A DNA stretch of 64,000 bases from Cristatella mucedo (taxonomy: Eukaryota; Bryozoa; Phylactolaemata; Cristatellidae). The stretch covers positions 2,566,001 to 2,630,000 of the forward strand of contig WPIO01000016.1 in the NCBI GenBank assembly GCA_009760855.2, written 5' to 3'. Numbering within the stretch: the first letter of the stretch is position 1; each line of letters opens with the position of its first letter. The notes below the pieces were generated by a model. The model made no database searches, was not told the DNA's origin, and saw only the letters and a list, made by a program, of their open reading frames with translations. A program made the translations under genes and the position numbers. Shown piece by piece: positions 22,740 to 35,234 of this stretch.

Positions 22740-23450
22740 GAATAATAATAAAAACATAATAATAATAGATCTTTTGCATAGCACCATCAGAGACCATTAC
22801 CTCTATCGAGATGCTTTACAACTGGCTGCTAGAGAAGCAATAGCCAAGGGTTAACACCAAGCCTGGTATCAAGCTTGCAAAAGCAAACATGTATTCTGCT
22901 TAGGTCAGTGCTTAAAGCAAACATGAAGACATGTATGATCACCGATTATATTGAAGCCTCTGGCTATAATCTATAGGCACTGAATCCTCCACACATATAA
23001 GCCAAAGTTTAAGAGAACGAAGAAAAGACAAGTTCACTGGGGCCAAGGGAAAGTAGACCGGAACACAAGCATCTGTAAGCTGATGATCAAATGATGGGGG
23101 GATCATTGAAGCTAGTGACTGTAACAGACAGTGAGTTCCAGATTCTTGGTGCATACGAGCCGTCGTTGGAGCGAGAGCCGTCGTTGGAGCGAGACGGTCG
23201 ACTAGGTGAGTCGGTACTAGCGAGCAAAGCGCCCTGCAAGCCAGACAGAGGATTTCGAAACCGACTCGATGCTTTAAGTGGAGCCAGCAAAGCTGAGACA
23301 GAAGTGGGGGCGATGCAGCAGCTACAGTGGTTGGCGACAGACGAGGCGAGACTAGCAGCTGGCTGAGTATTTTGCTGAGGCTGCTAACAATAACTGCACC
23401 TCCTTTGCAGCTTGTGTGAAGTGCCGAGAGAGTGATCCAGTGTGCTAAGC
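22740..23450 (-). mobile_element. Diverged LINE 3' copy
   Basis: The minus strand codes a C-terminal LINE block (WLHLKHRVGFEILCLACRAL) followed by a degraded 3' UTR and an (ATT)n-like tail at 22,741-22,770. A duplicated 18-base stretch (gagccgtcgttggagcga) lies at 23,158-23,193. It is older than the main L2 copies. Confidence 0.6.
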
Positions 23451-23740
23451 CCACAGCAGGCTAACAGGCCACGTCAAATCTACAACTAGCAACCGGGACA
23501 ATGCATTCCATTCTTTCATCTGACAGCAGGGCCGATGAAGCTCACACTCAAGTAGGGCAGCCATTCTTGGAACACTGCTACTGCTGCTGCTAGGCTGGCT
23601 GGAGTAAGAGGACACACTGTAACAGGTGAGCTGCTTGACAGCCAGCCAATTGGTGGCTGGTGCACAGCTGCTAGCAAAGAAGGACTGAGCCGGCCGAGCC
23701 AGCAGAGAGAAGGCATTGTGGGTGCAGCAGAGGAAATCAC

Positions 23741-23926
23741 CTGCTGTGGATAGGCCGGGTGCCTTGTCCTCTCGAACTCCACGTACACATCGACCAGCTT
23801 GCACGTGACAGTGTAGCTGTCGGACGGGTCAGTCGCGATCAGTTCTCGCACTTGACGCAAGGCCTCAGACATTCTCCACACGGTTGCTTCTGCTTGCGAT
23901 GTATCCAGGATAAGCAAAGCCTTTGG
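23741..23926 (-). CDS. Gene A exon: helical segment
   Basis: Sixty-two codons, phase 0 to 0, between an acceptor tgttttaagcttcag and a donor CAGCAG|gtgatt. The peptide begins PKALLILDTSQAEATVWRMS and ends near FERTRHPAYPQQ. It is rich in alternating Leu/Val/Ile and charged residues, consistent with alpha-helical repeats. The conserved-looking composition and clean phase make it the best-supported N-terminal exon. No known motif is recognised in this exon alone. Confidence 0.55.
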
Positions 23927-24052
23927 CTGAAGCTTAAAACACATGCATGAAGCTGCTGTATGGCATGGTCATGAGGCGGAGCAGTCACACGGCAAAGAAA
24001 GATATGCACAAACAAAAACGTTAACCCTAGGTGAGGACAAAATATATTAGCC

Positions 24053-24205
24053 CAAATAAAAGTCTCCTTTCTGGCATGAGAGCCTTAACAGCTATCACCA
24101 ATGCTTGCAGTTGGCAATAAAGGATCGCCCAATGAAGGATTCAAGCCCACAACCTTGGCCGTGCCGAACGCAGCACCTTACCTCCTGTGCTATTACGGCT
24201 CTAGG
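24053..24205 (-). mobile_element. SINE family 1, reverse
   Basis: Reverse body (agccttaacagctatcacca, ggcaataaaggatcgccca) and box B region (gattcaagcccacaacct). It lies between possible Gene A exons 24,360 and 23,926. Confidence 0.65.
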
Positions 24206-24359
24206 AAAGTAGAACTGTCAAGCTCAAAGCCAGGAGTCGCTAGGTAACGCGACAGGTCGAGAGTTTCGCCTTGCCGATGTGCGCACACTCTTGTATCAGG
24301 AGCTGTGGCTGAAACCTTGCGGACGGGGACAACGGACCCATTCAGCTTTCAGCAGCTAC

Positions 24360-24450
24360 AGGCTGAGACAGCAAGCAGCTTGATCGGCTTTGATAGCCAC
24401 CCCAGTATTGGTACACAGGCAGTGCAAAGCTCAGCAATGGCCTCAACTAC
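24360..24450 (-). CDS. Possible upstream exon of Gene A (helical repeat)
   Basis: A minus-strand acceptor (…gatactcag) is followed by an open stretch of about 30 codons. It reads VVEAIAELCTACVPILGWLS and then SKPIKLLAVSACS, amphipathic and Leu/Ala/Ile-rich like an armadillo helix pair. A stop follows soon after, so an exon end is needed. The nearest GT (after 24360) gives phase 1, which does not match the phase-0 start of the next exon at 23926, so either the donor is misplaced or another exon intervenes. Plausible by composition only. Confidence 0.3.
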
Positions 24451-24949
24451 CTGAGTATCAGCTATTAAAACGGCGATGACATTCAGTTAAAGCCCAAGGA
24501 ACTGACGGACCACATTCCACAGGATTCGAGTCTGGTCTAGCTGGACACTGCTAAACGACCCAGGTCAGACGAGCTGCATGCAGCACGATGGCCTGCAACC
24601 CGAGGAGCAAGCAACCATAAACTCATTAAATTGATTATATTTAAGATATATATATATTTATTCCTAAATTTATAATATAAAAACGGCATGAATATGATAC
24701 TACTATATTAAATATTAGTATATTTTAATGATTATTATTTTGAATAAATTATTTTGAATCGAGGTACTTTGTGAACAACGTTGCTACAGGTCATGGCAGT
24801 CGATGAGGGGGTGATGAGTGGCTAGTGTGGGCGGTCAGAAACGATGCAATAGGGCAGCTACAAAGTTTGCAGTCAGACAATACTAGCTGCCCAGTTTTGC
24901 ACCAATGACTAAATTGGACTAACTTACCTGCTGCTGTCCTCTTATAAAA

Positions 24950-25125
24950 AAAGTCCTAGCTGATTAAACAGCCTCTTTTTGTATAGCGACAGAAGAGCTT
25001 TTACGGCTATCACCACCGCTTGCAGTGGCGATAAAGGATCGCCCACTGCAGGAATCGAACCCACGACCTCGGGACCAAGGTCGTGAAAGCAACCACCTTA
25101 CCTAGTGTGCCATCTTATCCATTCA
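24950..25125 (-). mobile_element. SINE family 1, reverse
   Basis: Reverse copy with cctctttttgtatagcgaca, gataaaggatcgcccactgc, box B region ggaatcgaacccacgacctc and head accttacctagtgtgccatc. Confidence 0.7.
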
Positions 25126-25439
25126 GGCAGGACGACTGGACGACGTATGCAATGTTCATCAGCAGGAATTAGGCAGACTTTAATTTGAATATGAATTAGT
25201 TATCCGGTAACAGGTCATTTTGAACATTTGGGTCATTAAAAAAATATGCAAAAACCGGCTTCAAAGCAGAGGGTACTAGGGATATGCTGACCGATGCAAA
25301 TATTGAAGACGAACTCAATTCCGGGTACGCCCTGTACAAGGCCATACATACATAGCACATACAGTATCAGCTGGATCGCACAGAAATAGGTGGCTGCTCC
25401 ACTGATTCCAGTCAGGAGCTGGTAAGAAATTGACACAGA

Positions 25440-26325
25440 AGCCAACCATAACATTGCTAAAACTCGGGCTTGCTTAGAAAGAGATACTGCATCTTGCAGG
25501 TCTACATCTACTACAGCTTGCTGGTCTAACGGCCTGTGCAATTACGTGATTACAGTTGGTGTGACATCCTACAGCTAGGCTTGTCTGCCGGGAGTGTAGC
25601 AATTGCCACATCACATCACTTTTCGCCGACCTGCACTGGCTCCAAGTCAAGCAGCATATCGACTTCAAGGTTCTGTCACTTACTTTTAGGTCCTGTCATT
25701 ATCTGGCTCCAGCCTACCTATCAGAACTACTTCACCACCAGGAATGCATTGCACAACCTACTGTTTTGACTCTATAAATATAAATATAATTTATTTGTAT
25801 AGCATCCCAAGAGAACTTAATCTCTATTCAGGCACTTCACATATCCCTCAGTGCTCGAGCCCACGACCTCAGCCAGACCTTGGTCGGGACAAGAAGCTTA
25901 ACTGCTGGATCAAACCTGTTCGGCTAATCATTTAGCTATTCCTCGTGCAAATCTTACAACCTTTGGAGGCCGTGTCTTTAGTTCATATGGTTTCAAAGCC
26001 TGAAATTCATTTCCCGACTGACGTCACGACGTCCCCTGCTATGATGACGTTTAAAAATAAGCTTAAAACACACTAGTTCCTTACAGCATGTACTGGGGTC
26101 TTTGTGATTTGTTCTTTGTGTGCTTATGCATGTGGACATTGCACCTGCAGCTACTAACCATATCTACATGTTGGCCCTGTGTCTGTCACATCTAACAATG
26201 TTATGCTTGATGAGATTGTGCATGCTACCATTAATCACGTGGCCATGCTTTCTTTACATCATCTGTAAAGCATCTAGAAAGAGATTCAGTTCTTTAAGTA
26301 TGCTATATATGTGAATTACTAGTAA
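25440..26325 (+). mobile_element. L2-like fragment split by a SINE
   Basis: L2 sequence from cataacattgctaaaac to 25,765 resumes at about 25,945 (acaacctttggaggccgtg) and reaches the 3' end at about 26,320. The interval holds a reverse-orientation SINE, so the LINE is the older insertion. Frames are broken. Confidence 0.7.
25772..25930 (-). mobile_element. SINE family 2, reverse, nested in L2
   Basis: Reverse copy: ataatttatttgtatagcat tail, gagaacttaatctctattca, box B region gctcgagcccacgacctca and head cagaccttggtcgggac. It interrupts the L2 fragment 25,440-26,325. Confidence 0.65.
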
Positions 26326-26329
26326 CCAT

Positions 26330-28155
26330 CTTGCAGTTCCTACTGCTTAGGAAATAAGTCACCGGTTGTGCTTCTATTACAGGCAGATCGAGACGTCGGG
26401 CTGATGGCTTAGGCTGGAGTGCTGTCTAAGAAGGGGGTTTAAGGGAGGAAAATGCACAACATAAATGAAAATTCGACAGTACTCGGCTTACACTAAGCAG
26501 TAGTCATGTCAATGACACAGCACACAAGAATAAGGGCTAATTTAGAGGCTACAGGGCTAACGTCCAGAACGTTTTTTCACCACCAATCAAAGCATAGAAA
26601 ATGCTTGGAAAACCTCGGTGCATTGCCAAATTCAAATCATCTGCCATTCGGCATATGAAATGACCAGAAATTCTAAGCTTTAGAGCGTCCACAAAAAGGA
26701 GGGATGCTTGATTCTGCTGAGCCAGGCCAAGGGCACGGTAGTAAAAACACTGATACAGCATCAATAAGCCTTTATTGACACGCCCCTGCGATTCGAAACT
26801 TTTTTCGTTTAACGATGCATGACCAATTTAGATTTGACCTGAACGAGCTTGTCAGCACACTTATAAGGGTAAACCGGGTTGCTGATACAGTAACATTAGC
26901 TGATCAAAGATCACATGTGATGACGAATTAGCTACCCTCAAAACGCTGCAATCTATACTCCTATCAAAAAGATCAACTTAAAGCGTTCACTTTCCACAAC
27001 AAATACAGACGGCAATCAATGATCTGTTGAGGCATTAATTGCTCAGCACTTCCTGACATCACAAGTTACATGCAGTGTCGTCAAACGCCAAGCTTCAAGA
27101 AACATCGACGCAAAAGTTTAGAATCAATTAAACTTTGGAAAGTTAACACCTTAAACACCCATATGCTATCTTAAAGCAAAGGTTGCATGAGCTTCTTGTT
27201 AGTGGTTTGACTGCCATGGAACTAATCAATGAGCACTCTGAACATGACGTGGACTTTTAGGTGAACTAGCAACTCTTGAATGAGTGTAAGTAAATAATAA
27301 ACAAAAATATCGAAAAATACAATTGCAATCTAACAGTAATAATTTCAACGAGGATGTAGGTACATCTGGTTATATGTGGGTTACTGGAATCCCAGGTTAT
27401 TGGACGAGCCGTTCGTGCTGCCTTACAGGCGAACAGCATGTCTCCATCGAAATATCGGATTTAAGATGCAAGCAGGGCAGGCTGATATATAATGTCTAAA
27501 ACTTGCGCTTTAATAGTTGGTCCGGAAAATCATGACATAGCCACCGAAACAAACTTGGATGAAACATAAATACCGCCGGCACGTGGGGCTGTCTAACAGC
27601 CACCAATTAAGGCCGGCGACACTGATCATTAGTAGACCAAAGTATACATGCACGATTATCAGCTCCAATCCGGTTCCTATACCGTACTTACGTAAGCAAA
27701 CAAATAAGCACTTCATCCGCCAACACGAGACAGCACCTGAGCCGTTGAGCTATTAACTGCAACAGCCGGACCGGTACCGGTGTCCGTCCAATCCAGCGTG
27801 CTGGGTGCCGGCAGTATGTCCCCTGTGCTTCTGTTGTGCGTGTCTCCGATTGGCTGCAATCTGAAGGAACTGCAAGACTCGTTGTGCTCGTTGACCGGAT
27901 GTCCCCTCTGAGCCTAGCATCTCTATGAGCTAGGACTGTCTTTCGTTGCCCAGCTAGCAGTAAGAGGCTTGTTTTGGTTTCCCGATAGATTGACTGCGAT
28001 TCAGCAGCGGTACTTGGATATCTCTCACAGCGCGATTATGGCGACTTCCCGTCTGCCTTGCCAGTTTTAAGGCGAACGTTCAAAAGCCGGGCGACCTCGG
28101 ACGGCAAGCTCACCATGCTGTGAACCCCGATTGGCGGGGGCAGCTACTATCGCCC
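26330..28155. other. No supported feature
   Basis: AT-leaning unique sequence. One minus-strand open stretch (26,549-26,764: FYYRALGLAQQNQASLLFVD) is protein-like but ends in a stop and has no clear splice partner. A CCAAT-like ccgccaatcgg with a short downstream ATG frame lies at about 28,110 (minus). Confidence 0.4.
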
Positions 28156-28157
28156 TT

Positions 28158-28315
28158 ATAATGATAATAATAATAATGCACTTGATAAAGCGCACTCAGA
28201 GAACTAAATCGCTTTCTAGGCGCTTTACATTTGCTGCTAAGGGAAACGCGATTGAATGGTGAGTAATATCATGCTTGATAAACCACATGAATAACATGGT
28301 TAGGGGTGATATGCC
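28158..28315 (-). mobile_element. L2 3' tail
   Basis: ATT-type repeat and L2 3' UTR in reverse, ending near ggttaggggtgatatg. A diverged scrap of similar sequence may follow to 28,365. Confidence 0.75.
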
Positions 28316-28369
28316 CTTCCGCTTGGCATTGGGTGCTAGTGAGCTAAATCTCTTTCTTGACATGTAATA

Positions 28370-29256
28370 CCGAGACCATAGCCACCGCACGATCAGATTG
28401 AGTCCAGGCAGGACGAAGAGTACTAGCAAACACGAGCGCACAAGCAGGCGGTGCTATGCCAGAGCAGCCCTGACCAATTAAAATAGCGACGCAGCAACCG
28501 TAAGCTGCAAAGACTAGAAGCTCGCAATATGCAGACGATAACGACACAGTGCATGATATTTTGCTCGCAGCGCTAACATCAACACCTTAGTAGAAAAACC
28601 ACAAACACTAGGCCTTTTAGTACGGTTGATGCGACAACAGGCTACTTCCAGCATTCTCGTCTACATGCTTACCGAAGCTCACGTTCAGTGCTTGGACTCA
28701 TTGTCTGGCAGACCGGTGCCCTAAGAGAGTGACTTCGTCAAACCCGAGCTGTATGTGCGGTCTGATGGGGCTGCAGACGCATTTATGGATGATTGAGCTT
28801 ACGGTTTATTTCGGATTGTGGCTTTATGAGGTTATGTTGGATTTGAGGGTGAGTTACGGTCGGCCGGCAGAGAAGGAGCTGTGGGAACTCGGCGCAGGAG
28901 AGGATGGTCCTGAGACGTCTCGCTGCGAGCCCAAATACACAGCTATTCTTGGGCACGAAGGCGTTTCCGTACCGTCACTTGCTTGCTATTGGTGCGTCAA
29001 GCAACGGTTTGTAACGGTCAGGTCGAGTCGTGCAACGATCTCGTTCGTACATAATCACACATCAGGCTGCTCATAAGCCTGTGCTTATCACAGCTATTTC
29101 ATAAGCGATGCAGCTCCAAAATTTAGCGGGCAAGTCATAGTTCATAATCGAGGTTCAGCTGTCAAGCTAGTAGTCCATCATCTCCGGGCATCCCAACACG
29201 ACCCACACTCAGGCAGATACGCACATACACATACTCATACACACACGTCCACACAC

Positions 29257-29300
<44 letters not shown>

Positions 29301-29305
29301 ACACG

Positions 29306-29398
<93 letters not shown>

Positions 29399-31005
29399 AC
29401 ACGCACTTGCATACAAACAAGTGCTCAATCGACGGCTGACGTGATTGGGTCAGCACCGTTCGGCTGAGTTTGCAAAACAAACAGTTGCAAATGATTGCAG
29501 GCACATCGCTTCGCGGTCGCAGAACCAGCTGCTTTCAGTGGTTCTCGGGGAATGGGGGCATTCTCTACTATAAGAACGTAGGAGGTTCGAGGTGATGCAG
29601 TCAAGACCACAGACGGGTTCTCTCTGCTCGGCCAGAAATTTGTTATTGTAGATCGACTGGCGTCGGATAGAAATTGGAGAAACTTTTTCTCAAGCAGGGT
29701 GGAGAGGGCCATCAAGCAGCAAATTCCAATGTCCAATTGAGCGGGTGCTCTACCGCGTGCTATCTACCGAAACTGCTGCTCTGCTGCATTCAAGTTGAAG
29801 ACTTTAGTGGCTTTCAAGTCCCGGCAGATGCAGGCCGCCCGCTTGTACACGGTCAGCCTTGCTTCTTGTAGTATATAGGCTATATTCAGGCCTGTACTGC
29901 TTCTGTGCTAAACAGCTGGTGAACAGCTGTTGGGAGCATCATCATCAGAGGGGTTGGTGCACGGCTGTGGTCCGCCTCTGATGTGTCTCAGACACAGGCC
30001 GGTAACTCAGGTGGACAGATGGCGGATTGACCATCAGGGTCGGCCAGCGAACAGCTACGGTCAGCCTCGGTGTAGTCATCGGGGTCGGCCAGTGCACAGC
30101 CGTGGTCGGGAGAGGGGATTCGAGTGAGAGAAGTGGGCGAGGGGAGTGTCGTGCATCCTTCTGTTCCGTGCATCGTGCGATAAACTGGTGGTGGCGGTCA
30201 TTGGCTGGGAGCTCTCTGCGTTCGTGAACCGAAAGAGCGGAGCTTCCATCCTGCTTCTGCTTTGCTTCTCATGTGCATGCGTCAGCAAGACTGGGGTGGC
30301 TGATCCAGACCGATCGAAAATTGACCAAAGACTCAGTAGTTTAGTGCGGCGGTTCTACTTATTGGACAAGTCTGAGGCAAGAGTGAACAAACGACCCGTC
30401 ATAGGCGCCATCATCTTGGCTAACGACTTAATGGCGAAATCGTCAATGCATTCCACGTAATTCACCCGTTGACGAGACATTACCATCTAGGAATCAGATC
30501 ACGAAACAGATGGAGAAAAAGTTTATTACGGAAGTTTAAAGTGTGTGCGGAAGTGCATCACCGATGGCTACTATTTCCTACCTCGCTCGGTGAGAGCAAT
30601 TTTCGTAACATCAACCTTGTGTCGCAGCAAGATAGGAAGCAAGATCTAACGAAAACTGACTGCCTACATTTTGTACACGAATGCAGATCGAAGCAGGACA
30701 TAAACGTAACAGTAGTCATTATTATTATCATTACATCATTATAGGAGGAATGAAGCAACACTGACAGCATAAACACGGCTCTAAGGGTGCTAGTTCGAGC
30801 AGACTCAAAACAAATACTGGCTAAGCCTGAACCTTGAATCGTTGCTCAAAACTTGTAGATGGCCCTACAATTTACATAGGTACACCGGAAAAAGGCCACA
30901 ACATACGAGTGCACGCATCCATCTCCACAGCCCGGAGAAGTCTATTAGATCGCTACGAAGGATTACACCTTTTCATCCGAGGCTTGCCCTTGATCTTAGC
31001 CCAGT
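28370..31005. other. No supported gene
   Basis: Apart from the CT/AC microsatellite at 29.3 kb I see no repeat copy or exon I can support. A 104-codon plus-strand frame at 30,146-30,460 lacks an ATG near its start and good splice sites. Confidence 0.4.
29256..29395. repeat. (CT)n(AC)n microsatellite
   Basis: (CT)12 followed by interrupted and then pure (AC)n to 29,394. Open frames of CV type here are artefacts. Confidence 0.95.
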
Positions 31006-31009
31006 TCAA

Positions 31010-31158
31010 GGAGCTCGCCATTCACGACGTAGGTCTTAGGTTTTAGTCCTGCAGTAGGCGATCCTTTATTGCCCACTGGAAGGGGCGGTGGTAGCCGCTA
31101 AGTTTCATCTGCCGCTAGCTTATATGCGCGTGAGGCTGTTCAGCCAGCTAACTTGTTT
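31010..31158 (+). mobile_element. SINE family 1, diverged
   Basis: Body agtcctgcagtaggcgatcc, tttattgcccactgg and gtgaggctgttcagc. The head is poor. Confidence 0.55.
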
Positions 31159-31724
31159 ACGATGTACAACAGCTCCAGTACGGCTCAAAGCCTATCCACC
31201 AACTCTTGCCTATTTCGTGGCTTCGGTTTCTACACTGCCCTGGCTATAGGTTATCGCCTGACCACTTCCGAGCCATTATATTTAAGGAGCCGCAAATACT
31301 GATTATCAGTCATAATCTGACGGATTTGGCCTGCGGCGGTTTAATTCAGTACAGGGCTAAAAGCCTTGGATTAGAATGACCGTTTCCTGAGCCCCATCAT
31401 AGTTTGAACGGCTTAGACCAAGTATTTTGACTGATTTTGATTTGAGCTACGCCCATTAAATCTGACGAGGTTGGAAAAAAAGATACCTATCTACTGCTCG
31501 ACTTCCGAGTGTTCAGTGGGTGGGTGAGGATGCATACCTCTTGTCACCTACTGTGTCCCACTGCACTCATTACTGGCATTAGGAATTATGCTAGTTAGAA
31601 GCAGTTGCATAAAATCTAGAAATTGCAGAACCTAAATTAAACTCTATGTTTATGCTGTGTTTTGACTTGCACCAAAGCTTCATGTACCGCAAATTTAAAA
31701 AGTCTGACGGCCCGAAATGCCGCT

Positions 31725-31985
31725 TGACAAACCAGTTTTTACCAGTCAGTACTGGATCCCAATCAAGCAACGTACGGAATTGAAGGTTTTGTCACTCACT
31801 TTTAGGTCCCGTCATTCTCCTGCTACGTATCCCAACTATTTATCGGTAGGCCTAAGCATCGTGGAGCCCACAATTCTCATAAAAGCCTTTTATATATGCG
31901 GCCAACTGACCTCAGACTCTGTGGAAGCCATGTTGTTTGATGGTTTGCTCCAAAAGGCTGGAAATCCCTCCTGACTTATGTGACG
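31725..31985 (+). mobile_element. Diverged L2-like fragment
   Basis: Codes WIPIKQRTELKVLSLTFRSR in one frame, the conserved C-terminal block of the L2 ORF. It is truncated at both ends and lies about 0.6 kb before the better copy at 32.6 kb. Confidence 0.6.
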
Positions 31986-32614
31986 ACAATCCCAACTCGC
32001 TGACATCATGGGCGTAGCCATGACTAGGCCAGGATAGGCCGGGCACAGGCTGCAAATTTGCCTAGGTCCCTAAATTAGCTTATTTCAGTCAGGTGGGCAT
32101 ACGGATCGTCATGAGTTTGAACTACCATTATTTGCTGCCTGCCTAACGGACCCTGATAAAGTTGGGACAGGATCTTGAGAGTCATCTGAGAAATCTGGCA
32201 TGGGATGATATTCATTCAGTGTATTCATTCTGCATATTAAGTGTATTGATTCAGAACATTTATTCATTCCTTTCAAATGAAATGTGTTCTTGTTTCTGCG
32301 TCTCCTAAAGTATCAAGCAACCAATCAGCAGGGTCTTTTCACCTGGCGAATCGCACAGATTCATCCATTTCATTTCAAAGTTTTCATTTACCTTCAATAA
32401 ATTTATCCTGGCCTGCTAATACAGCCGATACGCATAATAAAAATGCTAGAACCGTTGGGGCAGCGAGTAATTAGCCCAACAGAAAAGTGGAGCAAGCACG
32501 GGAGCCGCCCTCATACCGTATAATAAGCTAGGTCGATTAGTTAGAACGTTGGTTAGGGCCGATTGGTATTTTTGATGGATGCAGGTTAGTTTAGTACAAA
32601 TGATTGACCGTCTA

Positions 32615-33440
32615 TTTTCAGTTTCATAACATTGCTACAATTCAGGCTTATTTAGATAAAAATACCACGTCCAAGTTGGTCCATTCATTCGTGACATCCC
32701 GTCTCGAATTCTGCATCTCACTGCTTACTGGTCTACCAGCATGTGCGATCAGGCGATTGCAGCTGGTGCACTACTCTGCAGCTAGGCTTGTCTGTCGTGA
32801 GCGTCTCAGTTGCCATATTACACCACTTCTCGCCGACCTGCACTGGCTACCAGTCAAGCAAAGGATAGACTTAAAGGTTTTGTCGCTCACTTCCAGGTCA
32901 CTCCATTCTTTGGCTCCAGCCTATCCCTCAGATATACTTCCCCACCAGGCCAAGCATCGTACCACCCGCTTTTCGGAATCCCACAGTCTACCAATACCTC
33001 GTACATTCGTACATTCGTCGTATACTCGTACCTCAAATCCTTTGGAGACCGTGTATTTAGCTCGTATGCTCTTGAAGCCTGGAACTCCCTCCCGACTTGT
33101 ATCAGAACATTCCCTGACCAGACCACATTTAAAAGAAACTTAAAAACACACCTATTTAGGACAACATTTAGTGGGTCCCTGTGATTCGTCCTTCATGTGC
33201 TTGTGCGTGCTGACACTGTGCATGCTGCCACTAACCACATTGGCATGCTGACCCTGTGGATGTCACCCCTAACCATGATATTCGTTTTGTTTGTTTATCA
33301 AGCATGATATTACTCACCATTCAATTGCATTTCCCTTTACAGCAAACTTAAAGCGCCTAGAGAGAGATTGAGTTATCTGAGGTCGCTTTATCAAGTGCAT
33401 TATTAGTATTGTTTTTATTATTATTATTACTATTATCAAT
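32615..33440 (+). mobile_element. L2-like LINE 3' copy
   Basis: Starts at the position equal to about 55,670 of the master copy. The open frame at 32,604-33,143 keeps KLVHSFVTSRLEFC and LHWLPVKQRIDLKVLSL, then shifts frame. It ends with the L2 3' UTR and a (ATT)n-type tail at 33,437. Confidence 0.8.
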
Positions 33441-33444
33441 CCCA

Positions 33445-35230
33445 ATCACTAGTTTTATGGCCAAAAGCTTAGATTGTTAAGTATCCGGCTCCTAACTGTC
33501 ACAAATCCAGTAACCGCTCATAATATTTGGAGCTCACACATCTGGCCGGTGACATAGTGACAAGCCACTGACACCGGCCAAGCTACACCAGCAGTAGGTT
33601 ACTGCCGCGGCCCGAAAAATCCTCCGCATCTCGACTATTAAAAACCTAATGAAATTCTATTCTCTATGAAAAGATCAATGCCAACAAAGCAAACCAAAAG
33701 GATGTTACCATAAACCGATATCAAAGGGATGCCTCTCAGACCCAAGCTTGCTACAATTCAGCACCTTCCGTAAGCGGACTTTGAAGGGCCAAACTGTGGT
33801 TATCCCATTTAACATTAAGGCACAGCGCCCACTTATTTCAGAGCCATTGCTTGTGTTATGGCGGCGGTGCGAAGCGAAAATCAAATGACAGCAAACGGCT
33901 CAAAGCTACGAAACTTAACCGTCGCAGATTCTTTTACAGCCACTCGTAGCACGACAACTCGATGCACAACAACTGCAGGACTTCGACGCAAGCAGGCGCG
34001 GGGCACGTTGTACACACGTTATACACACGTTGTACACACGCTGTACACACGTTGTACACACGTTGTACGCACGTTGTACGCACGTTGTACGCACGTTGTA
34101 CACACTGAGCACAGTTAACGGCGATTCCTGCTGCCGATCAGTCTCGCAGTCGCTAACGCAGGGGCCGTCACACACGGCACGCTGTGGTTGGCGGAGCGCG
34201 GAGGGCCTAGTAAACACACTTAGACTTTTAGCGGCTCCGGGGGGGGCCTGCACGAGTCTCGCGTGCGCAGCGATGTGACGGAAATTGAAATCACGTGACT
34301 CCAAAGGGCTTGCGACAGAGTGAGTTTCCGCGTCAGCTTCTGCAGTGCTATGCCGGCAGGGCGCTGCAGTTTCACTCGCTGGTGGATTATCAACTTACCG
34401 CAATAACTAATTGGACGCGCTGCTTGCGACATTTGGAGCAATTCGCTTGTCGTCAGGCACGTCAAATAAGTTTCAAGTCTGCCAAACGCGGTCGAGCTTA
34501 ATAACGCGGCGGCGATTTCTTTGAGGTTTCTAAAAAAAAATTGGTCGTGTCAATCGTCGGCAAATCGCTAGCCGTCGACTCCCTGACATCCTGCGTGATT
34601 CGGAATTCGCACTCTGCCGAACTCTATTCCGCCATATCAGTTGTCTTGCTTGCTGCCGACATTTATTTTAAATGTCTGCTGATTGCTTCGGCTGAGGCTG
34701 TGCCCCCTGGAGCAAGTAGAGAGCGCTTTTGTCTGAAAATTGTTGACCTAAAAAGGAAAATGGTTTGGTGGCAGCATTAGCGACATGTAAGAACCGAGCA
34801 AACAAAGACTCGCTGTAACTAAACTCCGGCTGGCGGACATCGGGAACAGACACTCGAGAGAGGTACGATGACATGTTTGGTAGCTCCAAAAAGTGCATTG
34901 CAAAGGAGGAAAATTAAATAATAATAGCAGCAGAGTAATAAGTTGAATATTTGCTAATCATTTTCGCAGGCAGAGCTTCTGGGATTGACTAAGCGACCAA
35001 ACGTGAATCGTGGTGAGGCAGCGCTGTACCGATATGACCTTCAATAATCGTTAGCGAGTTCACGAGCTCCTAAATTAGGACAGAAAAGACCGCGTGTCTA
35101 AAAATGTACCACAAATAAAACGTGATGTTTAGATAGTTGGTCATATTTTTTTCCTGCTTCCGTTCTGCACAGATATGGCTCGTGCACGTTAAGTTATATG
35201 GGGCCAGTACGCGCATGTAATTCTTATCAA
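33445..35230. other. No supported gene
   Basis: Moderately GC-rich unique sequence around a 12-bp minisatellite. An ATG at 33,858 (MAAVRSENQMTANG) and a frame at 34,541-34,780 are open but unsupported. Confidence 0.4.
34004..34106. repeat. 12-bp minisatellite
   Basis: About 8.5 copies of cacgttgtacac, with gtacgcac variants in the later units. It lies within an open plus-strand frame (33,858-34,118) that reads TRCTHVVHTLY repeats; I do not call that frame a gene. Confidence 0.9.
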
Positions 35231-35234
35231 TCAG

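Larger units (their letters stand above)
411..23926 (-). other. Gene A: armadillo-like/extended-Tudor protein gene, partial
   Basis: Overall model of a multi-exon minus-strand gene. Exons in coding order: 23926-23741, 19304-19146, 18920-18678, 17203-17103, 14928-14624, 14336-14254, 12850-12701, 10584-10443, 8226-8193, 7519-7477, 7267-7102, 6228-6071, 5513-5291, 5039-4844, 941-695 and 519-about 411. Every junction keeps phase, which is strong support for the ten or eleven best exons taken together. Known of the family: eTud domains (a Tudor barrel inside an SN-like fold) bind methylated arginine tails, mostly in Piwi/piRNA and germ-granule proteins. Inference: helical-repeat segments before and after the eTud domain suggest a scaffold. 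The first and last exons were not found, the exons below 6.3 kb are weaker, and additional exons may be missed. I do not recognise the orthologue. Confidence 0.6.

Noticed and set aside
28040-28135. Minus-strand ATG frame MVSLPSEVARLLNVRLKTGK with a nearby CCAAT as first exon of Gene A
   Set aside because: No acceptable in-frame donor was found before the stop, and the distance to the next exon is over 3.6 kb.
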